Shown piece by piece: positions 1-5,730 of a stretch of 7,073 bases of DNA (position 1 is its first letter; each line of letters starts with the position of its first letter). The notes below the pieces were generated by a model. It saw only the letters and a list, made by a program, of their open reading frames with translations, was not told the DNA's origin and ran no database searches. Source of the DNA: Thermoproteota archaeon (GTDB lineage: Archaea; Thermoproteota; Bathyarchaeia; Bathyarchaeales; Bathycorpusculaceae); contig JAAZFA010000146.1 of the NCBI GenBank assembly GCA_012511995.1, positions 1 through 7,073 on the forward strand, read 5' to 3'. The position numbers and the translations under genes are program-made.

Positions 1-102
1 AACTTGGGGTTTTCTGGTCTTTTGGGTTTGGCTGGTGCTATTGCTTTGTTGACAAATAGCTTGATGTCTTTACAGGCTGCCAGGAAGATAAAAGGGCAAT
101 AG
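1..102 (+). CDS. C-terminal end of a host protein, probably membrane-associated (partial)
   Basis: The first frame is open from the window edge to a TAG at 100-102 and gives 33 residues. They begin NLGFSGLLGLAGAIALLTN, a glycine/leucine/alanine-rich hydrophobic stretch that could be the last membrane helix, and end in a basic tail (QAARKIKGQ) as expected for a cytoplasmic end. Nothing upstream is visible, so the family cannot be named. It lies outside the integrated element, on the far side of attL, so it belongs to the chromosome and was the gene facing the 3' end of the tRNA before integration. A chance open frame of this length is possible; the hydrophobic-then-basic pattern is the only support. 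Confidence 0.5.
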   Translation, partial: NLGFSGLLGLAGAIALLTNSLMSLQAARKIKGQ

Positions 103-334
103 ATTTAAAATTATGCACATCCCTATCGTCAAATAAAAAAGTTATCAAATCAGGAATCACGTTAATTTAAAACTTTCCTCATAGCTCGTATAATATCTAA
201 AACAAATTCCAAAAAAAGTGACAACAAAAACAAACCCACCAAACAACAAACTTAACACACTCCAACTCTACTCTACACCCACAAGCTAAATAAGCAAACA
301 AACACAAAAAACAAACATTAATTCAAGCTTAAAT
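103..334. other. G-poor intergenic stretch; former 3' flank and terminator of tRNA-Leu
   Basis: No gene is seen here. From about 195 to 330 the + strand is almost all A, C and T, so the - strand is T/G-rich with repeated T-runs (for example T6 reading leftward from about 310). Before integration this was the DNA directly downstream of the tRNA-Leu gene on the - strand, because attL at 335 is a copy of the tRNA 3' end in the same orientation. Archaeal transcripts end at T-runs, so this is likely the tRNA's native terminator, now about 6.3 kb away from it. Confidence 0.5.
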
Positions 335-440
335 ATGGTGCGGAGGGTGGGATTTGAACCACACTAAGACGTCTCTTTTGTAAAAGAGAATCCTTGCCAA
401 GAGAAAACACACTATTTGCTTCTTGCTCTGAGTTGTCCAT
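318..440 (-). pseudogene. int: int(N): N-terminal fragment of the split SSV-type integrase
   Basis: An ATG at 438-440 opens a 40-codon frame reading MDNSEQEANSVFSLGKDSLL, then QKRRLSV, into attL and on to a TAA at 318-320 in host DNA. A GGAG Shine-Dalgarno (451-454) lies 10 nt upstream, and an AT-rich TATA-like stretch (457-467) lies beyond it. In a circular element this fragment would join the attP core directly upstream of int(C). Adding back one G in the core, as present in attR, makes residue V27 continue in frame into GSNPTLRTIKEPAKSKDSD, giving an integrase of about 334 residues. This is the arrangement known for SSV-type integrases, where attP lies in the 5' part of the gene and integration divides it. 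As it stands the junction is out of frame by one base. The coding evidence for int(N) is the in-frame fusion and the Shine-Dalgarno, not homology. Confidence 0.72.
335..362 (-). repeat. attL: copy of the tRNA-Leu 3' end
   Basis: Positions 335-360 are identical to 6627-6652, covering CCA, discriminator base, 3' acceptor strand and most of the T-arm of the tRNA. The identity resumes for two more bases if one C is inserted after 360: attL reads GAACCAC on the + strand where attR reads GAACCCAC. That single missing base also breaks the reading frame between int(N) and int(C). attL is free of tRNA function, so a deletion here would be tolerated. Confidence 0.9.
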
Positions 441-463
441 ATGTTTGTTTCTCCGTAATAATT

Positions 464-521
464 TATGTTACATCAGCTTAGTTATCGACAAGCAAATAGA
501 AACGTAACGTAATATGTTACA
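464..521. promoter_or_regulatory. Repeat-bearing divergent control region between int(N) and the 59-aa gene
   Basis: The 9-mer TATGTTACA occurs at 464-472 and again at 513-521. Its core is also inverted (GTAAC at 504-508 facing GTTAC at 516-520), next to a tandem AACGT at 502-511. These sites sit between the int(N) start at 440 (-) and the gene starting at 537 (+). A repressor or activator acting on both directions is plausible. The binding protein is unknown; the 59-aa product next door is one candidate. Confidence 0.4.
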
Positions 522-536
522 GATTGAGGCTTTAGA

Positions 537-716
537 GTGCATAAGGAATTACTTAGCGGCAAAGAACGCCAAATGCTTAGACAGTACTTAGAATCAGGAG
601 AGAAAGATAAGCACTTTAGGATTTTAAAGACGAGAATTAAGAAGAGCTATCCTGCTATTAGTCTAGATTATGAATTAATCACTCAAATTGTCAATAAGCT
701 GGAATCTACCACATAG
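537..716 (+). CDS. Small basic/helical hypothetical protein (59 aa)
   Basis: A GTG at 537 with a GAGG Shine-Dalgarno at 526-529 (7-nt spacing) opens 59 codons to TAG at 714-716; an in-frame TGA at 525-527 rules out an earlier start. The product reads HKELLSGKERQMLRQYLESG, then EKDKHFRILKTRIKKSYPAI, then SLDYELITQIVNKLESTT. It looks all-helical: an amphipathic first helix, a basic segment (KTRIKKS) and a C-terminal helix. No enzyme motif or cysteine pair is present. Short proteins of this shape occur in archaeal genomes and elements, but I cannot name the family. It is the first gene inside attL, divergent from int(N), a position often taken by small DNA-binding regulators of integration; that role is only a guess. 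The frame is undamaged, unlike the integrase beside it. T-rich sequence at 729-742 may end its transcript. Confidence 0.7.
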   Translation: MHKELLSGKERQMLRQYLESGEKDKHFRILKTRIKKSYPAISLDYELITQIVNKLESTT

Positions 717-964
717 GGATAGCTTAATGATATTTTATTTTAGAAATTACTTGTTAGCTATATGATACCTTTTCACCCAAGAGGGTGGTACTACCCCTGT
801 GTCATTCATATAAAGTCTAGACAAGTTAGTAATTGAATTTTGAATTAGAGAATAGTAATCAAGTATTTGGTTGGTAAGCCAAATCAATATTGGCATTATT
901 GTTCAGGTCTATTTTTAGCAGTTAAATATCAGACAAGGGTGGATGATATAGTGGTGGAAAAAGG
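717..964. other. Intergenic region with several short hairpins, no gene
   Basis: No credible reading frame is seen. It contains a T-rich tract (729-742), a compact hairpin set at 774-799 and overlapping inverted repeats at 865-894 (ATTTGG at 865-870 with CCAAAT at 879-884; GCCAA at 878-882 with TTGGC at 890-894). It separates two genes that converge here (537-716 on + and 965-1528 on -), so terminators for both are the simplest explanation. An A5 run at 958-962 would read as a T-run on the - strand. Confidence 0.35.
774..799 (+). terminator. Possible hairpin terminator or attenuator
   Basis: CACCC (774-778) can pair with GGGTG (783-787) over an AAGA loop, or GGGTGG can pair with the following CUACCC around a GUAC centre, using one G-U pair. 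The two folds exclude each other. No T-run follows directly, so a classical terminator is uncertain. Confidence 0.25.
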
Positions 965-1528
965 TCATTGATTCGATAAATAGGTTAGGGAAATCATTAT
1001 GGTCGCTTGATCTAGAATTGTGTCATTGGATTTTATGGTAACAGTAAGTGCAAATGGCGCAACTAATAGGAATCCCACGTCAAGATATGACTTCTCGAAG
1101 GTTTTTGTTTCCCCTACCTTAAGGCTTTCTAATGGATAGGTTTCTCCACTAATAGCTTCATCGGGATGGTAATATGGGTTGTATCCAGAGATTGGCGTAG
1201 GTGTAGGGTGTTGCCGGTCAGTTTCTTTTGCAGCAGTTTTATTGGTGTTGAGTGTAACAGTCAAGTTTTCGACATCAGTCTTTCCAAGATTAGTATAATT
1301 CAGAGAAAACAAATCAATCATACCACCAAGCGTAGTGCCATGCCAATTACCCAAGTAGATAAAATTAGTTATTTTAACATTGGGAGTAGAGCCTGGAGTT
1401 GGAGGAGGAGTGCTAGTTGGCATTTCGTTATTGTTATTTGAGTTATTGTTAGACAAAGAAATTATGGCAACAGTAAAAATGGCAATGCATAAAATGACTG
1501 CAACTACTGATAGCGTAACTTTATTCAT
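965..1528 (-). CDS. Membrane-anchored or secreted surface protein with beta-rich domain (187 aa)
   Basis: The ATG at 1526-1528 is preferred: the frame extends upstream only to a TTG at 1552, and a Met-Asn-Lys start followed directly by a hydrophobic helix is the normal form. Residues 5-26 form a signal anchor or signal peptide. Residues 27-50 are a low-complexity linker (SNNNSNNNN, then TSTPPPTPGSTP). Residues 51-187 are a beta-rich domain with alternating hydrophobic strands (VENLTVTLNTN; FALTVTIKSND; TIMISLTYL), like the CARDB/Ig-type modules of archaeal envelope proteins. Five N-x-S/T sequons (N28, N77, N88, N96, N168) fit an outside location with archaeal N-glycosylation. No catalytic motif is seen. 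It is divergent from the membrane-tethered regulator at 1796, which carries a similar outer domain, so the two may form a sensing pair. The frame is intact. The fold name is inferred from pattern only. Confidence 0.85.
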   Translation of the reverse strand: MNKVTLSVVAVILCIAIFTVAIISLSNNNSNNNNEMPTSTPPPTPGSTPNVKITNFIYLGNWHGTTLGGMIDLFSLNYTNLGKTDVENLTVTLNTNKTAAKETDRQHPTPTPISGYNPYYHPDEAISGETYPLESLKVGETKTFEKSYLDVGFLLVAPFALTVTIKSNDTILDQATIMISLTYLSNQ

Positions 1529-1795
1529 AGCATTATGGGGGGTATAGAGCAAATAAGAGCTTTTTCGTCAAACTTTCTTGACTAAGCTAGAACTAACTCT
1601 TAGCAGATATCTAGTCAACCGTTCTTGACTCAAATAGAAGACGGTTTAGACAATGTCGCTGGATACGTAATTGTTTTTAGTGTTTTCAATTTGGTCTACA
1701 AAGTTGGACTAAAAATATTCAAGGCTTTTCGGTAAGTCTACAATAGAGGTATTAAATATTTTTAGGTACATATCAGCTTTGAGGCAAAGGCAAAC
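1529..1795. promoter_or_regulatory. Divergent promoter region of surface protein and regulator, with repeats
   Basis: The 9-mer TTCTTGACT is repeated at 1575-1583 and 1622-1630. The second copy is part of an inverted repeat AGTCAA-6 nt-TTGACT (1613-1630), the sort of dyad a dimeric winged-helix protein could bind. A TATA-like ATTAAATAT (1751-1759) lies about 40 bp before the regulator's ATG, and an AAAGG/GAGG Shine-Dalgarno (1781-1790) precedes it. On the - strand CTTATTTG near 1549-1556 lies about 25 bp from the surface-protein ATG and could drive a leaderless transcript. Autoregulation and control of the neighbour by the ArsR-like protein is a natural hypothesis. Confidence 0.45.
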
Positions 1796-2584
1796 ATGGA
1801 AAACGAAAAACAAGTTGACCATGACAGGCAAAAGGCAGAAGTATTTGACGCACTTGGACATCCAACACGTATACTTATCCTAAAAGTTCTAAGTGAAAGC
1901 TCACTTGGATTTGCTGATTTGAAGAAAAAGACAGCGATTGAAAGTAGCGGACATCTACAGCATCATCTAACTAAACTCAACGGCTTGATAAAAACAGATA
2001 AATATGGGAAATATTGCCTATCCGATGAAGGCGAAGATGCCCTTCTAACAGTCCAAACTGTTGAGCATTCCTCAACAGAGTCAGTAAACCATAAACACCG
2101 ATTTAACACAAAAACCGCTTTGGTTACCATCTCTTTACTGCTTGTAGGGCTATTGGTGGTCACTTCGGTTATTGCGGTAATTTCTCTTAGTCAAACTGAT
2201 GCTCTTATTAAAAGAAATAGTCAAACATCTAGTTCTTTCAACCCATTTGGTGTTTTACCCGATAACCCTATAAACGCCAAATTATTCGATGCCCCACAAA
2301 TAAAACTCCTCTCACCTGACAACCGCACCTACAGCGTAAACAGTATACCGATAGTGTTTGATTCAGTCAACCCACCGCCCAATTCAAGTGCTACCCCAAC
2401 TATTTTAATTTGGGTTGTCTACAGCCTTGACGGTCAAGCAAATCAGACCGTAACTGGTGACTCTCCAACTGGTCCAATGCTAACAAACCTAACAAATGGG
2501 AGCCACACCATTATACTCTACGTGAAAGACAACCACCAATTATATGGAACTTCAGCCCCCGTCACCTTCACAGTTGACGCATAA
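1796..2584 (+). CDS. Membrane-tethered ArsR-like winged-helix regulator with extracellular Ig-like domain (262 aa)
   Basis: Residues 12-86 are a winged helix-turn-helix: FDALGHPTRILILKVLSES is the classic ArsR-type first helix, followed by a recognition region (SSGHLQHHLTKLNGLI) and wing (KYGKYCLSDEGEDAL). Residues 107-131 are one membrane helix. After a Ser/Asn-rich spacer, residues 168-262 form a beta-sandwich-like domain (IKLLSPDNRTYSVNSIPIVF ... WVVYSLDG ... GSHTIILYVKDNHQLYGTSA ... VTFTV), as in Ig/PKD-type surface modules. Five sequons (N176, N196, N216, N231, N234) all fall in this outer part. The design is a one-component sensor: DNA-binding domain inside, ligand or wall contact outside. 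No cysteine metal site of classical ArsR sensors is seen, so metal sensing is unlikely. The start is supported by a Shine-Dalgarno at 1781-1790. T8 and T6 runs directly after the stop would terminate it. The frame is intact and the gene is likely expressed. Confidence 0.88.
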   Translation: MENEKQVDHDRQKAEVFDALGHPTRILILKVLSESSLGFADLKKKTAIESSGHLQHHLTKLNGLIKTDKYGKYCLSDEGEDALLTVQTVEHSSTESVNHKHRFNTKTALVTISLLLVGLLVVTSVIAVISLSQTDALIKRNSQTSSSFNPFGVLPDNPINAKLFDAPQIKLLSPDNRTYSVNSIPIVFDSVNPPPNSSATPTILIWVVYSLDGQANQTVTGDSPTGPMLTNLTNGSHTIILYVKDNHQLYGTSAPVTFTVDA

Positions 2585-2601
2585 TTTTTTTTCTATTTTT
2601 T
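2585..2601 (+). terminator. T-run terminator of the regulator gene
   Basis: T8 (2585-2592) and T6 (2596-2601) start immediately after the TAA stop at 2582-2584, the usual form of archaeal intrinsic termination. Confidence 0.65.
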
Positions 2602-2689
2602 CTATAACTGAATATGACGCTGTTTATCACGTCGCTGAAAAAAGGTTGTTATGACCGTGGCATATATAGTTAAACTTCCCTAAGAGGTA

Positions 2690-2876
2690 ATAAAAAGCTT
2701 AAGCCACTCCACCCGTAGGCATAGGAAGGGTTGTTTTCTAGGAAGGCTCGGGGAGTAGTTATAACCCTTGACTCGATGACTCGGTTGTTTGCATTATTTA
2801 CTATTAGGCTCTTACTATTTTGCTCCCTAGAAACCTCTGCCCCACTACCTCATAAGATAATTAGATAGTTTTTTTT
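2690..2876 (+). ncRNA. Candidate structured RNA upstream of the replication genes
   Basis: No reading frame explains this stretch, which is richer in G+C than its surroundings. A TATA-like CATATATAG (2661-2669) lies about 25 bp upstream and a T8 run (2869-2876) closes it. Three complementary pairs are visible: ACTCC (2706-2710) with GGAGT (2752-2756), extended by CCG (2713-2715) with CGG (2749-2751); AAGGGTT (2726-2732) with AACCCTT (2763-2769); and TTTCTAGG (2735-2742) with CCTAGAAA (2826-2833). The second pair begins inside the loop of the first and closes outside it, an H-type pseudoknot or two alternative folds. The position before the rep operon suggests copy control or an origin-associated RNA, but transcription is unproven. 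Confidence 0.35.
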
Positions 2877-2879
2877 AGT

Positions 2880-3064
2880 TAACACAACAACCAAGTCAAC
2901 CAAGCCATCAAGTCAGCTATGAGAAAAAAGGAAACTTGGTATTTGAAAATCGAGTGTGTGTATAAAAAATAATATTTAAATAGAATGTTTTACAATATTG
3001 CCAACTTAGCCCAAATTTTCAGGAATAGCTCCTGCTACATTAACCTATTCCTGAACAAAATAGG
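2880..3064. other. Candidate origin/operator region: inverted and direct repeats in AT-rich DNA
   Basis: CAAGTCA occurs at 2892-2898 and 2909-2915; ACCAAGT (2890-2896) faces ACTTGGT (2934-2940). An AT-rich tract with a palindromic TATTTAAATA follows (2961-2982). Then a perfect 11-bp inverted repeat, TTCAGGAATAG (3018-3028) and CTATTCCTGAA (3045-3055), has a 16-nt spacer; CCTATT (3044-3049) also faces AATAGG (3059-3064), so the AATAGG word appears three times. Repeats plus an AT-rich stretch directly before a primase-helicase operon is the usual setting of a plasmid origin or its operator. Confidence 0.45.
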
Positions 3065-3079
3065 ATAATACGCCTTAAC

Positions 3080-3087
3080 TATTTAAG
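3080..3087 (+). promoter_or_regulatory. TATA box of the zinc-finger/primase operon
   Basis: TATTTAAG lies 38-45 bp before the ATG at 3125, allowing a start of transcription near 3110 and a short leader. No clear Shine-Dalgarno precedes the ATG. The AATAGG repeats end 16 bp upstream and could control this promoter. Confidence 0.4.
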
Positions 3088-3124
3088 CATTTTCTTGGGG
3101 CAAACGAAAAAAAAGTTGATTTAA

Positions 3125-3310
3125 ATGAGTAGTAAAGATTCGAACCTCGATTTAAAAGTCTGCATAGTCTGCGGTAAAGGCTTTCTTTCAGGGAGACCTA
3201 GCCAACGTTACTGTAGTCAACTATGCTATCGTGTTGCAGTCCGTAAAAAGATGCAACAATACAACCAACAATTCAATGATAAAGTGGTTAAGTACGCTGA
3301 CCAGACATGA
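3125..3310 (+). CDS. Small CxxC...CxxxC zinc-finger protein (61 aa)
   Basis: The product has Cys13 and Cys16 (CIVCGKGF) and Cys30 and Cys34 (RYCSQLCYR), the four-cysteine layout of a small treble-clef-like zinc finger, followed by a basic helix (VAVRKKMQQYNQQFNDK). Proteins of this shape usually bind DNA or RNA, and a short zinc-finger gene just before a replication gene is common on archaeal plasmids and viruses. Its TGA (3308-3310) overlaps an ATG (3307-3309) as ATGA, a sign of translational coupling to what follows; the frame from that ATG now stops after 12 codons (MSTPQSTPPQET). The replication gene's recognisable frame is the same as the zinc finger's own, after its stop. The protein may act as an accessory or copy-control factor for the PrimPol-helicase; that is inferred from position. 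The frame is intact. Confidence 0.8.
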   Translation: MSSKDSNLDLKVCIVCGKGFLSGRPSQRYCSQLCYRVAVRKKMQQYNQQFNDKVVKYADQT

Positions 3311-3365
3311 GTACACCGCAGTCGACACCACCGCAAGAGACTTAAGAAGTCACTCATGTACTCAT
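3307..3365 (+). repeat. 9-bp inverted repeat between zinc-finger stop and primase start
   Basis: ATGAGTACA (3307-3315) and TGTACTCAT (3357-3365) are exact reverse complements with 41 nt between them. The left arm contains the zinc-finger stop and the overlapping ATG; the right arm contains the presumed primase ATG (3356-3358). In RNA this stem would hide both starts. Confidence 0.4.
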
Positions 3366-5488
3366 TGAAGTTGGCAACGAAACATATGCTACCCCCATCT
3401 AATGAAACAAGCAAAGAAAACAAACATAGTGTTCCCTTAGCAGTTGAAAAATGGTTTAACTTTGGATTAAATGTTTTACCGACTAAAGGCAAGAAACCTC
3501 TTGTCAATAGCTGGAGACATTGGCAATTTACACGTCAAACAAGAGCAGACATAGAATCTATGCAATGGCAATCCGCTAACGGTTTCGCTGTTATATGTGG
3601 AACGGAAACAACAGTTACCTGCAACAATGAAACCAAGAAAGTCTATCTTGGAATTATCGACATAAACCACAAAGATACTTTTGACTTCTCGGTATTTCCA
3701 CAAACATACATTGAGAAATCTCCAAATGGCGTCTACATTTATTATTGGTCGCAATCACCACCTGACGCAACCAAACATGACGGCTTTGAACTTCTAGGCA
3801 AAGGCAACTATGTCTGTGTTTATGAACAACCGTATAACAACCTGCCAATCACTCCTACATATGACATAACAACTGAGTTTGAGAATACTTGTCAACAACT
3901 TGGCATCGCAAACACGGAAAAAGAATCTAAGTTGACAAGCAAACCCAAAAGCAACCACACAGAACTTCTTAACAAAGATACAGTTGAAGGTCAACGTGAT
4001 AACACCGCAATCCGTCTTGCAAGTAAACTCAGAATTGACAAAAAACCAAAGACCAAACCCTATCCCTACTACGTAATTGGAGCAAGAAACATTGCCATCC
4101 ATCGTTAGAAGAATCAATAATCGAGCAAAAGGTTGAAAGCGCCTACAAAAACAAAGACCCATACTATAATGGCAACCAAGAACCCAAGTTTAACAGGACT
4201 AATTTCAGGGATAATGTATTTCAAGAGATAATGAGCAAAAACCACTTTGCTACTCTACCAAATGAGGAAACATACGTTTACAAAGATGGAGTTTACATAC
4301 CTAAATATGTGAAAGCTACAGTCAAGTTTGAAACTGAAAGGAGCTTTGGGAAGTTCTACACTCCATTTGACTGTCAAGTAATTACCGATAGGATAAAAGC
4401 ACAAAGCTAAAGATGTCAATTTCTTTAGTGAAAAGAATATTTCGTTAAATTATATATTTGTAGAAAATAGCATTGTAGACCTGAATACTGGCCACCTATT
4501 GCCACATAATCACGATATACCCTTCCTAAACAAGCTACCCGTCAAGTTCGGTGCAAATGCCAAATGCCTCCTCTAATAGACCAAAAGATGCACGAATGGC
4601 TCGAATCCGATGAACACGTTCAAGCAATGTATAAAGTAATAGGCTTCTGTTTAATTCGTAAATATGTGTTTCAAAACGCATTTTTCCTTTTTTAGGAGAA
4701 GGGGAGAACGGTAAAACTACATTCATCAAATTGTTGACTAAATTACTTGGCTCAGAAAACGCTAGCAATATACCGCTTCAAGACATAGGTGACGAGTTTA
4801 AGTCAGCCAACCTGCCTAGCAAACTAGCAAGCATGGCACAGACGAATTATCAGTTAAGGCTCTTGATGACACCGCTAAATTCAAATTAATAACTGGTGAA
4901 AGCCCAATGTATGCTTACAAAAAATATGTCCAAGAGCCAATACAGTTCGTTAACTATTCAAAGCAAATCTACGCCACCAATGAACTACCCAAGATTGCTG
5001 ATAACAGCCACGCCTTCTTTAGAAGACCTATAATCAAGTTTCCAAAAGCTTTCACCTTAGTTAACGGCAAAAAAGACCCTGGCCTGATTAGCAAACTGAC
5101 TACTGGTGAGGAACTAAGTGGATTATTAAATGAAGCCATAAAAGGCTGGATACGCCTAAATCAAAAATGTGCATTTTCCATTCAACCGACAAGCATGGAT
5201 ATCGAAGAAATGTGGATTAAAGATACCATTCAAGAATTTGTCGATGAATGTTTAGAAACAGGCAGTAAGGATGACAAAATACTGTTTGAAGTAATCTATA
5301 CCAAGTACGGGGAGTACTTGCAAAAACAAGATGATAAAAGCAAAGATTCAGTTGGCAACTCTTCTTTTGAATTGAAGCTAAAGAAGTACATTAGTTTTGA
5401 AAAGAAAGACCATCAATCGGTGGCTCACGACAATACTACTACAGGAATTCGTTTCAAAAATGGTGAAAGCAAAAACGGTAGACTCTAA
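3356..5488 (+). pseudogene. PrimPol-D5N-SF3 helicase replication protein, broken by five frameshifts
   Basis: Reading across frames gives one protein of about 711 residues. Residues 25-160 are an archaeo-eukaryotic primase/polymerase domain (AVEKWFNFGLNVLPTKGKKP; NGFAVICGT; LGIIDINHKD; YIEKSPNGVYIYYW; ELLGKGNYVCVYE). Next comes a PrimPol C-terminal helical part (KTKDQTLSLLRNWSKKHCHP; VESAYKNKDPYY), a D5_N-like part (ETYVYKDGVYIP; ENSIVDLNTGHLL) and an SF3 helicase: Walker A GEGENGKTT (4695-4721), Walker B-like DELS after correction (4841-4852), sensor NELP (4979-4990) and FFRR (5015-5026). Shifts fall at 4040-4045 (A6, base lost), 4395-4398 (A4, base gained), 4566-4571 (base lost), 4688-4693 (T6, base lost) and about 4835-4842 (base lost); the final frame equals the first. 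The expected DxD reads D-I-N (Asn 3665-3667) and the expected His reads Tyr (3734-3736). The start could be 3356 or ATG 3386; an origin at the ATGA (3307) is possible. Confidence 0.88.
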
Positions 5489-5497
5489 AACAATATA

Positions 5498-5722
5498 TTA
5501 AACTTCATCATCTTCCGATTCAGGTGAAAACATCCATGAATCTTCATCGTCTGTAGCCATGGCAAGGTCTGCTTCTAAATCTTCTCTTGAATCTTCCCTT
5601 AGTTGCTTGTCAAGTTCTTCATTGTAGTTACTATTAGATGAAAACAAGATGCCTAACCATAAGATGAAGATTATAAAGCCTAAGAGAAAAAAGAATATGA
5701 TAAAGGATAAAGAATCAAACAT
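5498..5722 (-). CDS. Small single-pass membrane protein with acidic tail (74 aa)
   Basis: The ATG at 5720-5722 is chosen because it starts 8 nt after the integrase stop (5731-5733); the frame could extend to 5770, but only inside integrase coding sequence. Residues 7-27 are a very hydrophobic helix (FIIFFFLLGFIIFILWLGIL). From residue 35 on, 18 of 40 residues are Asp or Glu, so the tail is strongly acidic and probably faces the cytoplasm. There is no signal of an enzyme. Small membrane proteins next to integrases are common in archaeal viruses and plasmids, without known function; this one may act in membrane attachment, superinfection exclusion or as a toxin-like peptide, none of which can be told from sequence. 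It is convergent with the primase-helicase, with a 9-bp gap. It contains an A6 run (5687-5692, + strand) yet is in frame, a useful control for homopolymer errors elsewhere. Confidence 0.72.
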   Translation of the reverse strand: MFDSLSFIIFFFLLGFIIFILWLGILFSSNSNYNEELDKQLREDSREDLEADLAMATDDEDSWMFSPESEDDEV

Positions 5723-5730
5723 CCAATAAC

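Noticed and set aside
1166..1441. 91-aa open frame on + inside the surface-protein gene
   Set aside because: It lies antisense to a well-supported secreted protein and has no domain or composition of its own.
1796..2100. Metal-sensing ArsR repressor
   Set aside because: The winged helix is ArsR-like, but the paired cysteine/histidine metal sites are absent and the protein continues into a membrane helix and outer domain.
2880..3064. CRISPR-like repeats
   Set aside because: The repeated words are only 6-11 bp, irregularly spaced and partly inverted; there are no spacers of even length and no cas genes.
3226..4162. Four overlapping - strand frames (92-122 aa), cysteine- and phenylalanine-rich
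   Set aside because: They are antisense shadows of the primase gene; their composition follows from its codon use.
4688..4693. Programmed ribosomal frameshift at the T6 run
   Set aside because: One slippery site could be programmed, but four other shifts in the same gene, plus shifts in the integrase, make decay or base-calling error far more likely.
4535..4768. 77-aa - strand frame
   Set aside because: It lies antisense to the SF3 helicase Walker A region and has no start signal.
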